DNA of 7,217 nt from Pseudomonadota bacterium (GCA_021813645.1 JAKAJW010000225.1:1-7217), one strand, 5' to 3'; positions 1 through 5,638 are shown, counted from the stretch's first letter. The notes: generated by a model from the letters alone, not told the origin. Numbers and translations: made by a program.

Positions 1-1
1 G

Positions 2-520
2 GCGCTGTTGCGCGAGGATCTCGCCTCGCCCTGCACCGAGGAGGTGGCGGTGTTCCACGCCTTCTCGCGGATCGTGGCCGAGGCGCGCAGTGCTTTTGTC
101 GTGATGGACACCGCACCGACTGGGCATACCCTTCTGCTTCTGGATGCGACAGGCGCCTATCACCGGCAGATGACGCGCGATCTTGGGCCGGTGCAGGGCC
201 GAGTTGTCACGCCGCTGATGCGCTTGCAGGACCCTGACTACACCCGCGTCGTTCTGGTCACCTTGCCGGAGACCACGCCCGTATCCGAGGCGGCCAGCCT
301 GCAAGAAGATCTGCGCCGGGCAGAGATCGAGCCCTGGGCCTGGGTCGTCAACCGAAGCATGGCCGCGACCGGCACAAGTGATCCCCTGTTGCAGCGTCGC
401 ATCGCCGGAGAGGCGCATCAATTGGACCGCCTGCATGCAGGTCTCGCGCCGCGGCTTTACCTTTTGCCCTTCCAGCCCGCCCCCCCAGTCGGCATCGCCC
501 GTCTTACCGCGCTTTCCTGA
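2..520 (+). CDS. arsA: Arsenite-stimulated pump ATPase ArsA, C-terminal part (5' end off window)
   Basis: ArsA is the cytosolic ATPase that energises arsenite/antimonite efflux by docking on a membrane permease. The frame is open to the left edge (in-frame Ala-Leu precede the TTG at 8), so this is the tail of a longer gene and not a gene starting at 8. Visible residues (counting the TTG codon as 1) include Ser7-Pro8-Cys9 and the ArsA signature DTAPTGHT at 34-41, followed by LLLLDATGAYHRQ. From memory of E. coli ArsA, SPC matches Ser420/Cys422, and the His of DTAPTGHT matches His453; the offset is constant (413) and also places the C-terminus at the E. coli length of 583. The second-half metalloid ligands and signal-transduction motif are therefore intact. 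The stop lies 8 bases before acr3, indicating one operon; arsD is often just upstream of arsA but is not in view. The P-loop half cannot be judged. Confidence 0.95.
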   Translation, partial: ALLREDLASPCTEEVAVFHAFSRIVAEARSAFVVMDTAPTGHTLLLLDATGAYHRQMTRDLGPVQGRVVTPLMRLQDPDYTRVVLVTLPETTPVSEAASLQEDLRRAEIEPWAWVVNRSMAATGTSDPLLQRRIAGEAHQLDRLHAGLAPRLYLLPFQPAPPVGIARLTALS

Positions 521-528
521 GGACACCC

Positions 529-1581
529 ATGAAAAAGTTGAGCTTTCTTGACCGCTGGCTGACCCTGTGGATCTTTGCTGCGATGGCGCTTGGCGTCCTT
601 CTGGGTCAGGTCCTGCCGGGCCTCCCGGCGGCGCTGAACCGGCTGTCCGTTGGCTCGATCAACCTGCCGATTGCGGCGGGCCTCCTGGCGATGCTGTATC
701 CTCCGCTGGCCAAGGTACGCTACGAGGACCTGCCCAAAGTCTTTGCCGACAAGCGTATCCTGGCACTTTCCCTGGTGCAGAACTGGCTGATCGGGCCGTT
801 CCTCATGTTCTTCCTGGCCATCACGTTTCTGCCGGACAACCCCGAATACATGACCGGGGTGATCCTGATCGGGCTGGCACGCTGCATCGCCATGGTTCTG
901 GTCTGGAACGGGTTGGCCTGTGGCGACACGCAATACGGTGCGGCGCTGGTGGCTTTCAATTCGCTGTTTCAGATCCTGTTCTTCTCGACCTATGCGTGGT
1001 TCTTCCTGACCGTGCTGCCGCCGGTTTTCGGTCTTTCCGGTCAGATCGTCGAGGTCGGATTCTGGACTGTGACGCAGGCCGTTCTGATCTATCTGGGCAT
1101 CCCTTTCCTCGCCGGGTTCCTGACCCGCGAAATCCTTGTCCGCCGCCGCGGCGAAGATTGGTATCGCACCGAATTTCTGCCGCGCATCGCACCCCTGACG
1201 CTCGTGGCGCTATTGTTCACCATCGTCGCCATGTTCGCGCTGAAGGGTGGCGACGTGCTGCGCCTGCCGGTGGACGCGCTGCGGATCGCCGTCCCTCTGA
1301 GCCTCTATTTCGCGATCCAATTTGGCATCGGCTTTCTGCTCGGTCGCCTGATCGAGGCTGATTATCCCCGCACCACCGCCGTGGCCTTCACCGCCGCCGG
1401 CAATAACTTCGAACTGGCCATCGCAGTGGCCATCGCCACATTCGGCCTGGCCTCACCCGTGGCCTTCGCGGCAGTGATCGGCCCGCTGGTCGAGGTGCCC
1501 GTGCTGATCTTGCTGGTTTCGGTGGCGCTGTGGATCGGGCGCCGCTGGTTCGCGGCCACGCTTCCGAATGAGGCGGGGTAA
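529..1581 (+). CDS. acr3: ACR3-family arsenite efflux permease
   Basis: Inner-membrane exporter of As(OH)3 (and often antimonite); many annotations call this family arsB although it is unrelated to the ArsB antiporter. The 350-residue length and about ten hydrophobic segments fit ACR3. Key sites are present: GLARCIAMVLVWNGLACGD in the fourth membrane segment with Cys119, and GNNFELAIA at 291-299 with Glu295. The spacing of 176 residues between them equals that between Cys129 and Glu305, which I recall as the essential pair in Corynebacterium glutamicum Acr3. The ATG at 529 has a GAGGA ribosome site at 519-523 that overlaps the arsA stop, so translation is probably coupled to arsA. The combination ArsA plus Acr3, instead of ArsA plus ArsB, suggests an ATP-driven Acr3 pump. 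It could also work alone using the membrane potential. Confidence 0.97.
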   Translation: MKKLSFLDRWLTLWIFAAMALGVLLGQVLPGLPAALNRLSVGSINLPIAAGLLAMLYPPLAKVRYEDLPKVFADKRILALSLVQNWLIGPFLMFFLAITFLPDNPEYMTGVILIGLARCIAMVLVWNGLACGDTQYGAALVAFNSLFQILFFSTYAWFFLTVLPPVFGLSGQIVEVGFWTVTQAVLIYLGIPFLAGFLTREILVRRRGEDWYRTEFLPRIAPLTLVALLFTIVAMFALKGGDVLRLPVDALRIAVPLSLYFAIQFGIGFLLGRLIEADYPRTTAVAFTAAGNNFELAIAVAIATFGLASPVAFAAVIGPLVEVPVLILLVSVALWIGRRWFAATLPNEAG

Positions 1582-1590
1582 GCGTCAGCG

Positions 1591-1616
1591 CTTATTTCAA
1601 CAATTGTCGAAATAAG
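1591..1616. promoter_or_regulatory. Near-perfect 26-bp palindrome, probable ArsR operator
   Basis: Outer arms CTTATTTC and GAAATAAG are exact inverted repeats, and the core ACAATTGT is itself palindromic; 12 of 13 base pairs match. It lies in the 72-bp gap between acr3 and arsR, is AT-rich against a GC-rich background, and immediately precedes a TTGACG box. ArsR/SmtB dimers bind imperfect palindromes of this kind near their own promoters. A stem-loop terminator role for acr3 is less likely because the stem is AT-rich and no T-tract follows. Binding by this ArsR is inferred. Confidence 0.8.
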
Positions 1617-1618
1617 GA

Positions 1619-1650
1619 TTGACGACCAGAGGAGACTGCGGCAGTTTATT
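1619..1650 (+). promoter_or_regulatory. Possible arsR promoter (TTGACG -35, weak -10)
   Basis: TTGACG at 1619-1624 matches five of six bases of the sigma-70 -35 box. No good -10 is found at 17 bp; the best candidate is TTTATT at 1645-1650 with a long 20-bp spacer. This would start transcription within a few bases of the arsR ATG at 1654. The element sits between the two operator-like dyads, as expected for a self-repressed promoter. The -10 assignment is weak. Confidence 0.35.
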
Positions 1651-1668
1651 TCCATGGATATCGAAATA
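1647..1668. promoter_or_regulatory. Second ArsR operator-like dyad over the arsR start codon
   Basis: TATTTC-N10-GAAATA repeats the arms and exact spacing of the palindrome at 1591-1616; 16 of 22 bases match that site and 8 of 11 base pairs are symmetric. Its centre is 54 bp from the first centre, close to five helical turns, so two ArsR dimers could bind the same face of the DNA and flank the TTGACG box. The arsR ATG (1654-1656) lies inside it, so part of the sequence is also constrained by codons 1-5. Confidence 0.6.
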
Positions 1669-1974
1669 GCAGCGCGACAGATGGAATCACTGGGCAGTCC
1701 GACCCGGCTGCGCATCTACCGGACCTTGGTCCGGGCCGGGCAAACGGGCCTGTCAGTTGGCACCTTGCAGGACTGCATGGGTATGGCCGCTTCGACCCTT
1801 TCGCATCACATCAGGCGCCTGGTCGACCCGGGCCTCGTCTCACAGGAGCGGGTGGCGACCACCCTGATCTGCCGGGCCGAGTATCCGGTGATGCGGGCGC
1901 TGATCGGCTATCTTGCCGATGAGTGCTGTGCCGACGAGGCCTCGGCGGGCTGCCAGACGAAGATCTCGGCCTGA
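1654..1974 (+). CDS. arsR: ArsR/SmtB-family metalloid-responsive repressor
   Basis: A 106-residue winged-helix dimeric repressor that leaves DNA when it binds trivalent arsenic or antimony. The N-terminus (LGSPTRLRIYRTLV, 13-26) is the usual ArsR start; the recognition helix region is MAASTLSHHIRRL (44-56), then the wing VSQERVATTLICRAEY. The classic ELCVCDL metal site of plasmid ArsR proteins is absent. Instead Cys91-Cys92 and Cys100 lie in the C-terminal tail, resembling the Cys95/Cys96/Cys102 site known from Acidithiobacillus ferrooxidans ArsR. Cys41 and Cys73 are additional. ATG 1654 is the only sensible start, yet the purine-rich AGAGGAGA at 1628-1635 ends 18 bases upstream, too far for ordinary use; a short-leader or leaderless message is possible. 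It probably controls itself and the two genes downstream, and may also influence acr3-side transcription. Confidence 0.95.
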   Translation: MDIEIAARQMESLGSPTRLRIYRTLVRAGQTGLSVGTLQDCMGMAASTLSHHIRRLVDPGLVSQERVATTLICRAEYPVMRALIGYLADECCADEASAGCQTKISA

Positions 1975-1988
1975 AGATCCATGACTGA

Positions 1989-2010
1989 TATTTCGATCTA
2001 GCTAGAAGGA
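1989..2010. promoter_or_regulatory. Degenerate third operator-like site overlapping the flavoprotein ribosome site
   Basis: TATTTC, ten bases, then GAAGGA reproduces the left arm exactly and the first three bases of the right arm of the two upstream dyads (12 of 22 bases match the 1591-1616 palindrome). The right arm doubles as the ribosome-binding sequence AGAAGGA (2004-2010), which supports the ATG at 2019 with 8 bases of spacing. The ribosome-site call is firm; the operator call is weak and may be coincidence. Confidence 0.3.
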
Positions 2011-2018
2011 CAAAAATA

Positions 2019-3440
2019 ATGAATTTCCTCGCAAATAGTGAACTTCCTGTCGCGATCATCGGGGCTGGCCCAGTCGGGATGGCGGCGGCCGCGCATCTGA
2101 TCGCGCGGGGAATGACACCCGTTCTCCTGGAATGCGGCAGGCAGGTCGGTGCGTCCGTGGCGGACTGGGGTCATGTCCAGCTCTTCTCGCCCTGGCGCTA
2201 CAACATCGATTCCGCTGCGGCCAAACTGCTGGAGGAGACGGGCTGGCAACGCCCTGACGACGACGTAGTGCCGACCGGCCGGGACCTCATCAATGCCTAT
2301 CTGTTGCCCCTGGCAGCGCATCCGAAGATCGCGCCCGCACTGCGGCTGCAAGCGACGGTCGAAGCGGTGGTGCGCCAGGGCCGGAGCCGTCTGGGTTCGG
2401 AGGGTCGGAGCGATGCTCCCTTCGATATCGTCTGGCGCGATACGCAGGGGCGTCGTCAGCGGCTGACGGCGCGCGCCGTCATCGACGCCTCGGGCACTTG
2501 GACCGATCCCAATCCGATGGGTCTGGACGGCCTGCCTGTCGAGGGCGAGGTAGAAAACGCCGACCGCATTGCCTATGGAATCCCGGACGTGAAAGGTGCG
2601 GCAAGCGATGTGTACGCGGGCAAGCGCGTACTGGTCGTCGGCGCCGGGCATTCGGCGATCAACGCGGTTCTCGACCTCCTGGACCTGCAAGACAAGGCCC
2701 CAAACACCAAGGTCTACTGGGCGACGAGGAACGGTGGCATTGCCCGGCTGCTGGGCGGCGGGCTCAACGACCAACTGCCGGGCCGTGGGCAACTGGGTCT
2801 TGCCGCTGTCGCCGCGCTGAAGTCCGGGCGATTGAGCCTGCTTTCGCCCTATGCCGCCAAAGAGATCACGCGAAAAGCAGGTGGGCTGACCGTCTCCGGA
2901 GAACTTGCGGGCAAAGCCCATCGCCTTGAAGTGGACCGTATCATCGTCGCCACCGGGTTCCGGCCGGATCTTGCGCCGCTTCGTGACCTTCGGTTGGCGC
3001 TCGATCCGATTGTCGAGGCACCGGTCGCGCTGGCGACGTTGATTGATCCGAACCTGCATTCCTGCGGCACGGTTCCTCCGCATGGGGTGGTCGAAATCGA
3101 ACATCCGGAAAAGGATTTCTTCATTGCGGGCATGAAATCCTATGGCCGCGCCCCGACGTTCCTCATGGCCACCGGATACGAGCAGGTGCGCTCCATTGCC
3201 GCCGAACTGGCCGGCGACTTCGTAGCCGCACGTGATGTGCGCCTTGTCCTGCCGGAAACCGGTGTCTGCTCTTTGGACCGGATCACGGGCGTGCAGAGTA
3301 GTTGTTGCGGCGGGCCGTCGGATGATGCGGACGCCTGCTGCCAACTGGATGCCGGATCGAAAGCGGCCGGCGCCGAAGGCTGCGGCTGCAACTCATCGCG
3401 ACCAAAGGCGGCAAATTCCTGCTGCGCAGTTCCGGCATGA
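2019..3440 (+). CDS. Arsenic-operon flavoprotein monooxygenase/NAD(P)H oxidoreductase with Cys-rich tail
   Basis: A soluble 473-residue two-dinucleotide-binding-domain flavoprotein. The FAD fold starts at residue 11 with VAIIGAGPVG (GxGxxG 15-20); the second Rossmann motif VLVVGAGHSA (204-213) should bind NAD(P)H; DASGTW (156-161) and ATGFRPD (311-317) are the conserved strands of this superfamily. It therefore probably uses NAD(P)H and FAD to oxidise or reduce a small substrate. In this setting an arsenical is the natural guess. Proteins named ArsO and ArsV are flavin monooxygenases of ars operons, and ArsV is reported to act on methylarsenite; I cannot decide between these names, so no symbol is given. 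The last 57 residues hold nine cysteines: Cys417, then pairs 429/430 and 440/441, 455 and 457, and 468/469. This tail looks like a thiol metalloid-binding or metalloid-delivery arm. The start has AGAAGGA 8 bases upstream. The stop overlaps the next gene's ATG. Confidence 0.88.
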   Translation: MNFLANSELPVAIIGAGPVGMAAAAHLIARGMTPVLLECGRQVGASVADWGHVQLFSPWRYNIDSAAAKLLEETGWQRPDDDVVPTGRDLINAYLLPLAAHPKIAPALRLQATVEAVVRQGRSRLGSEGRSDAPFDIVWRDTQGRRQRLTARAVIDASGTWTDPNPMGLDGLPVEGEVENADRIAYGIPDVKGAASDVYAGKRVLVVGAGHSAINAVLDLLDLQDKAPNTKVYWATRNGGIARLLGGGLNDQLPGRGQLGLAAVAALKSGRLSLLSPYAAKEITRKAGGLTVSGELAGKAHRLEVDRIIVATGFRPDLAPLRDLRLALDPIVEAPVALATLIDPNLHSCGTVPPHGVVEIEHPEKDFFIAGMKSYGRAPTFLMATGYEQVRSIAAELAGDFVAARDVRLVLPETGVCSLDRITGVQSSCCGGPSDDADACCQLDAGSKAAGAEGCGCNSSRPKAANSCCAVPA

Positions 3441-4615
3441 CCCCTCCCGCACGCCTGCGGATCGTTTCGGCCTTGGGCGTGATCCAGATTTTCACCTGGG
3501 GCAGCAGCTACTATCTGATGGCGATCCTTGCCAAACCCATTGCCGTGGAAACGGGACTCTCGACCGGCATCATCTCGGGCGGTGTGACGCTGGGCTTCCT
3601 TGTCGAGGGTCTCGCCGCCTTGGCGATCGGTCACCTGATCCATGCGCGGGGTGGCCGGACGGTCTTGGCTGCGGGCATCGCCTTGCTTGCAGCAGGACTG
3701 GCGCTCTTGTCGATCGCCCAGGGGCTCATGTCCTATTTTCTCGCTTGGGGCATCATCGGTCTTGGCATGTCGGCGTCGCTCTATGATGCCGCCTTCTCGA
3801 CCTTGGGACGGATATTCGGAGATGGGGCTAGGCCGGCGATCACGCAGCTGACCCTTTGGGGAGGCTTTGCCAGCACTGTCTGTTGGCCGCTGACCGCCGA
3901 AATGACCGAACTTGTGGGGTGGCGCGGGGCCTGTGCGACCTACGCCGCCCTTCATGCCCTGGTCTTTCTGCCCCTCGCGCTTTGGGCGATCCCCAGGGAG
4001 GGGCGGAGTTCCTACCTTGATCGTTCCGATATCGCTCAAGGCGCACCAAACGTCGGGATCACGGACATAAGGTTCCTTTGCATCCTCGTTGCCGGATTGG
4101 TGTTGTCCGCGCTCTCCACAATCTGGTCGATCCAGCTTGTCACGATGTTGACCGGTTTTGGCTATTCGACTGCAGCGGCCATCGCGATCGGAACCTTGAT
4201 CGGACCTTGCCAGGTGGGAGCGCGCTTCATCGAAATGCTGACCCGCGGTCGGTACCACCCGGTATGGACCATGTCCGTCGCCACATCGACGGTTTTCCTT
4301 GGCTTTGCCGGTCTCCTCGCAGGTATTCCGGCGGCTGCCGCAATGATCGCCTATGGCGCCGGAAACGGCTTGTGGTCAATTGCACGCGGCGCGCTGCCCT
4401 TGGCGCTTTTCGGGCCAAGGGACTATCCTCGGATCATGGGGAGATTGGCGACGCCCGTTTTGGTCACCTCCGCCGCGGCCCCCGCACTTGGAGCTTGGTC
4501 CAACGTCACTTTCGGACCGCAGGCGACTCTGTGGGGGCTGACAATCGCGGCGCTTTTGCCGCTGGCTGCGGCAATCGTCCTCGCCAGGTTCGTGAAGGTT
4601 TCAGCCGAGGAATGA
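3437..4615 (+). CDS. MFS transporter, probable arsenical exporter partner of the flavoprotein
   Basis: A 392-residue inner-membrane protein with about twelve hydrophobic segments, the normal size for the major facilitator superfamily. The loop after the second segment carries the motif-A-like GHLIHARGGR (65-74), and LYDAAFSTLGRIFG (115-128) and GPCQVGARFIE (256-266) are typical of an MFS branch often seen near arsenic genes. The ATG overlaps the flavoprotein TGA as ATGA and there is no good ribosome site of its own, so it is translated by coupling; this implies a fixed ratio and a shared task. The likely job is export of the product made by the flavoprotein, but drug or sugar-phosphate export cannot be excluded by sequence. 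It is distinct from ArsJ in that no glyceraldehyde-3-phosphate dehydrogenase gene is adjacent. It is the last + strand gene of the locus. Confidence 0.9.
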   Translation: MTPPARLRIVSALGVIQIFTWGSSYYLMAILAKPIAVETGLSTGIISGGVTLGFLVEGLAALAIGHLIHARGGRTVLAAGIALLAAGLALLSIAQGLMSYFLAWGIIGLGMSASLYDAAFSTLGRIFGDGARPAITQLTLWGGFASTVCWPLTAEMTELVGWRGACATYAALHALVFLPLALWAIPREGRSSYLDRSDIAQGAPNVGITDIRFLCILVAGLVLSALSTIWSIQLVTMLTGFGYSTAAAIAIGTLIGPCQVGARFIEMLTRGRYHPVWTMSVATSTVFLGFAGLLAGIPAAAAMIAYGAGNGLWSIARGALPLALFGPRDYPRIMGRLATPVLVTSAAAPALGAWSNVTFGPQATLWGLTIAALLPLAAAIVLARFVKVSAEE

Positions 4616-4694
4616 AGGATGGACTGGCTAGGCCCCATTCCCCAAACTCATATTGAACCGCAGGCGCCATGGAGATGATCGGCGTTTGCGGGAC
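4616..4694. other. Convergent junction between ars locus and phage lysis module
   Basis: Seventy-nine bases separate the MFS stop (+) from the amidase stop (-). Since everything to the left is metabolic/resistance and everything to the right is phage late genes, the edge of the phage element should lie here or within the gene ends. I see no tRNA 3' end, no clear direct repeat and no integrase gene nearby, so an attachment site cannot be named. Confidence 0.45.
4658..4691 (+). terminator. Stem-loop between convergent genes, possible terminator
   Basis: CCGCAGGCGCC (4658-4668) pairs with GGCGTTTGCGG (4681-4691) across a 12-base loop. In + strand RNA the 11-bp stem is complete with two G-U wobbles; in - strand RNA these become two A-C mismatches, so the hairpin favours + transcripts (end of the ars operon). 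It also starts 3 bases after the amidase stop on the - strand. No proper T-run follows in either direction, so it may only protect 3' ends or help factor-dependent termination. Confidence 0.4.
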
Positions 4695-5153
4695 CTATCG
4701 GGTCGCGCAAAGCCAGGCCACAACTCGGAAACCCGGACAAGCCTTGGCGGCATAGTCGTTGTGCCCCGAGACCTGTCGGATCGCCGTGCTCCCCTTGATC
4801 TCGCCGATCAGCCGCTTCACCGCCGCCGCCTGTGCGGGGGTGAAGTTCTTCTCGAACGGATCATCGGCCGAAGCGCCATAGCCGCCCAGCAAGCAGACGC
4901 CGATGGTTCCGCGATTGTGCCCCTCGACATGGGCCCCGATCTCGGTCTCCGGCCGTCCTGGTGCCACGGCCCCGTCGCGGTCGATGACCCAATGATAGCC
5001 TATGTCGCGCCAGCCGCGCTGCCGGACATGCCAGCGCCGGATCTCGGTGACCTTCTCAGTGAGAGGCCGCCCGGCCATCCACTCGGGACGGGTGTCGGCG
5101 CAGTGGAGGATGATCTCGGTGACGGGATAGCGGGCTGTGCCTTGGAAGATCAT
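4695..5153 (-). CDS. Phage endolysin, N-acetylmuramoyl-L-alanine amidase (T7 lysozyme type)
   Basis: Cleaves the amide bond between N-acetylmuramic acid and L-alanine in peptidoglycan for host lysis. The 152-residue single-domain protein matches T7 lysozyme (151). The zinc ligands expected from T7 (His17, His122, Cys130) correspond to His17 (IILHCADT), His131 and Cys139 (SGHNDYAAKACPGF); the catalytic Tyr and Lys correspond to Tyr53 (GYHWVIDRDG) and Lys137. The spacing His-6-Lys-2-Cys is the same as in T7, so the enzyme should be active. The frame is open much further upstream to about 5570, but that part overlaps the holin-like gene in another frame and has no similarity to the family. ATG 5153 has GAAAGGAC (5166-5159) as ribosome site. 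There is no signal peptide or membrane anchor, so it needs a holin to reach the wall. Confidence 0.93.
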   Translation of the reverse strand: MIFQGTARYPVTEIILHCADTRPEWMAGRPLTEKVTEIRRWHVRQRGWRDIGYHWVIDRDGAVAPGRPETEIGAHVEGHNRGTIGVCLLGGYGASADDPFEKNFTPAQAAAVKRLIGEIKGSTAIRQVSGHNDYAAKACPGFRVVAWLCATR

Positions 5154-5172
5154 GAGATGTCCTTTCAGAGGA

Positions 5173-5268
5173 TCAGAGGCAGACGAAGAACAGGAAGCCC
5201 GCCAGGACGGCGACGCCCCAGAAGAGGGCCTCGCGACGGAGATGGCGGAAGCGGTCAGCCTTGCGCAT
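5173..5268 (-). CDS. Small 31-residue single-span membrane protein of the lysis cassette
   Basis: An ORF of 31 codons, ATG at 5268 and TGA at 5173-5175, preceded by a very strong AAGGAGGG (5281-5274) with 5 bases spacing. The product has a basic N-terminus (MRKADRFRHLRRE) followed by a hydrophobic run from residue 14 to the end (ALFWGVAVLAGFLFFVCL), so it should sit in the inner membrane with the N-terminus inside. It overlaps the end of the holin-like gene by 14 bases and ends 19 bases before the amidase. Position and topology suggest a holin accessory, antiholin or releasin-like peptide. Function is not shown by sequence, but the ribosome site and the tight packing support real translation. 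Confidence 0.65.
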   Translation of the reverse strand: MRKADRFRHLRREALFWGVAVLAGFLFFVCL

Positions 5269-5596
5269 CGTCGCCCTCCTTGACCTTGGTCGCCCGGGTG
5301 CGGATCAGGTCGATGAGCAGCCCTGCGACGGAAATCCCGCCGAGGCCCACGATGAAGGAGGCGAAGCCATTGCTGTCGCCATTGGGCGCCAGGTCCCCGA
5401 TCATCGGCTTGATCAGGGGATTGACGAAGGGGCCCACATAGAGGGCGCAGATCGAGCCCACGAGGAGCGAGGCCGCGCCATCCTGCCAGCGTTCGCGAAG
5501 CGTGACCCAGCGGACGATACCGCCCGCGGCTCCGGCGAGCGCCGTGCGCGCCTGGTCGGTCATGATCCATGACCAGTAATCGTTCTGGTTTGCCAC
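5255..5596 (-). CDS. Holin-like phage membrane protein
   Basis: A 113-residue protein with two clear hydrophobic segments (about 41-58 and 78-97) and a weaker Ala/Gly-rich one (about 17-30), ending in a charged tail (RTRATKVKEGDDAQG). Small size, two to three spans, charged C-terminus and location between tail fibre and endolysin are what is expected for a phage holin that permeabilises the inner membrane for the amidase. I do not recognise the exact family. The start is GTG at 5596, chosen because GAAAGGAG (5610-5603) lies 6 bases upstream. An internal ATG at codon 12 (5563) could give a shorter form, as in dual-start holins, but no strong ribosome site is seen for it. Confidence 0.65.
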   Translation of the reverse strand: MANQNDYWSWIMTDQARTALAGAAGGIVRWVTLRERWQDGAASLLVGSICALYVGPFVNPLIKPMIGDLAPNGDSNGFASFIVGLGGISVAGLLIDLIRTRATKVKEGDDAQG

Positions 5597-5638
5597 GAGG
5601 GGCTCCTTTCGGGGTTTGGGGAGGTTAGGGAGAACGGA

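Noticed and set aside
8..520. A complete 170-residue ArsA fragment gene starting at TTG 8
   Set aside because: The frame is open through the left edge and the similarity begins in the middle of the second ArsA half, so it is cut by the window and not a small gene.
1591..1616. Palindrome as a rho-independent terminator of acr3
   Set aside because: AT-rich stem, palindromic core with no proper loop, and no T-run; its repetition at arsR points to a protein-binding site.
1998..3344. Long open frame of 448 codons on the - strand
   Set aside because: It is antisense to the well-supported flavoprotein gene, is rich in Arg/Gln/Pro as expected for a shadow frame in GC-rich DNA, and shows no known motif.
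3140..4258. Open frame of 372 codons on the - strand across the flavoprotein/MFS junction
   Set aside because: Antisense shadow of two recognised genes; highly polar low-complexity product without family features.
4616..4694. tRNA fragment or tmRNA end as phage attachment site
   Set aside because: No acceptor/T-arm pattern or CCA-adjacent sequence could be recognised in this gap.
4653..5441. Open frame of 262 codons on the + strand
   Set aside because: Antisense to the amidase, small membrane ORF and holin-like gene, all of which have ribosome sites or catalytic motifs; the product looks like a shadow.
5154..5570. N-terminal extension of the amidase frame
   Set aside because: The in-frame extension overlaps the holin-like gene and has no similarity to a linker or domain; ATG 5153 has its own ribosome site and gives the T7-lysozyme length.
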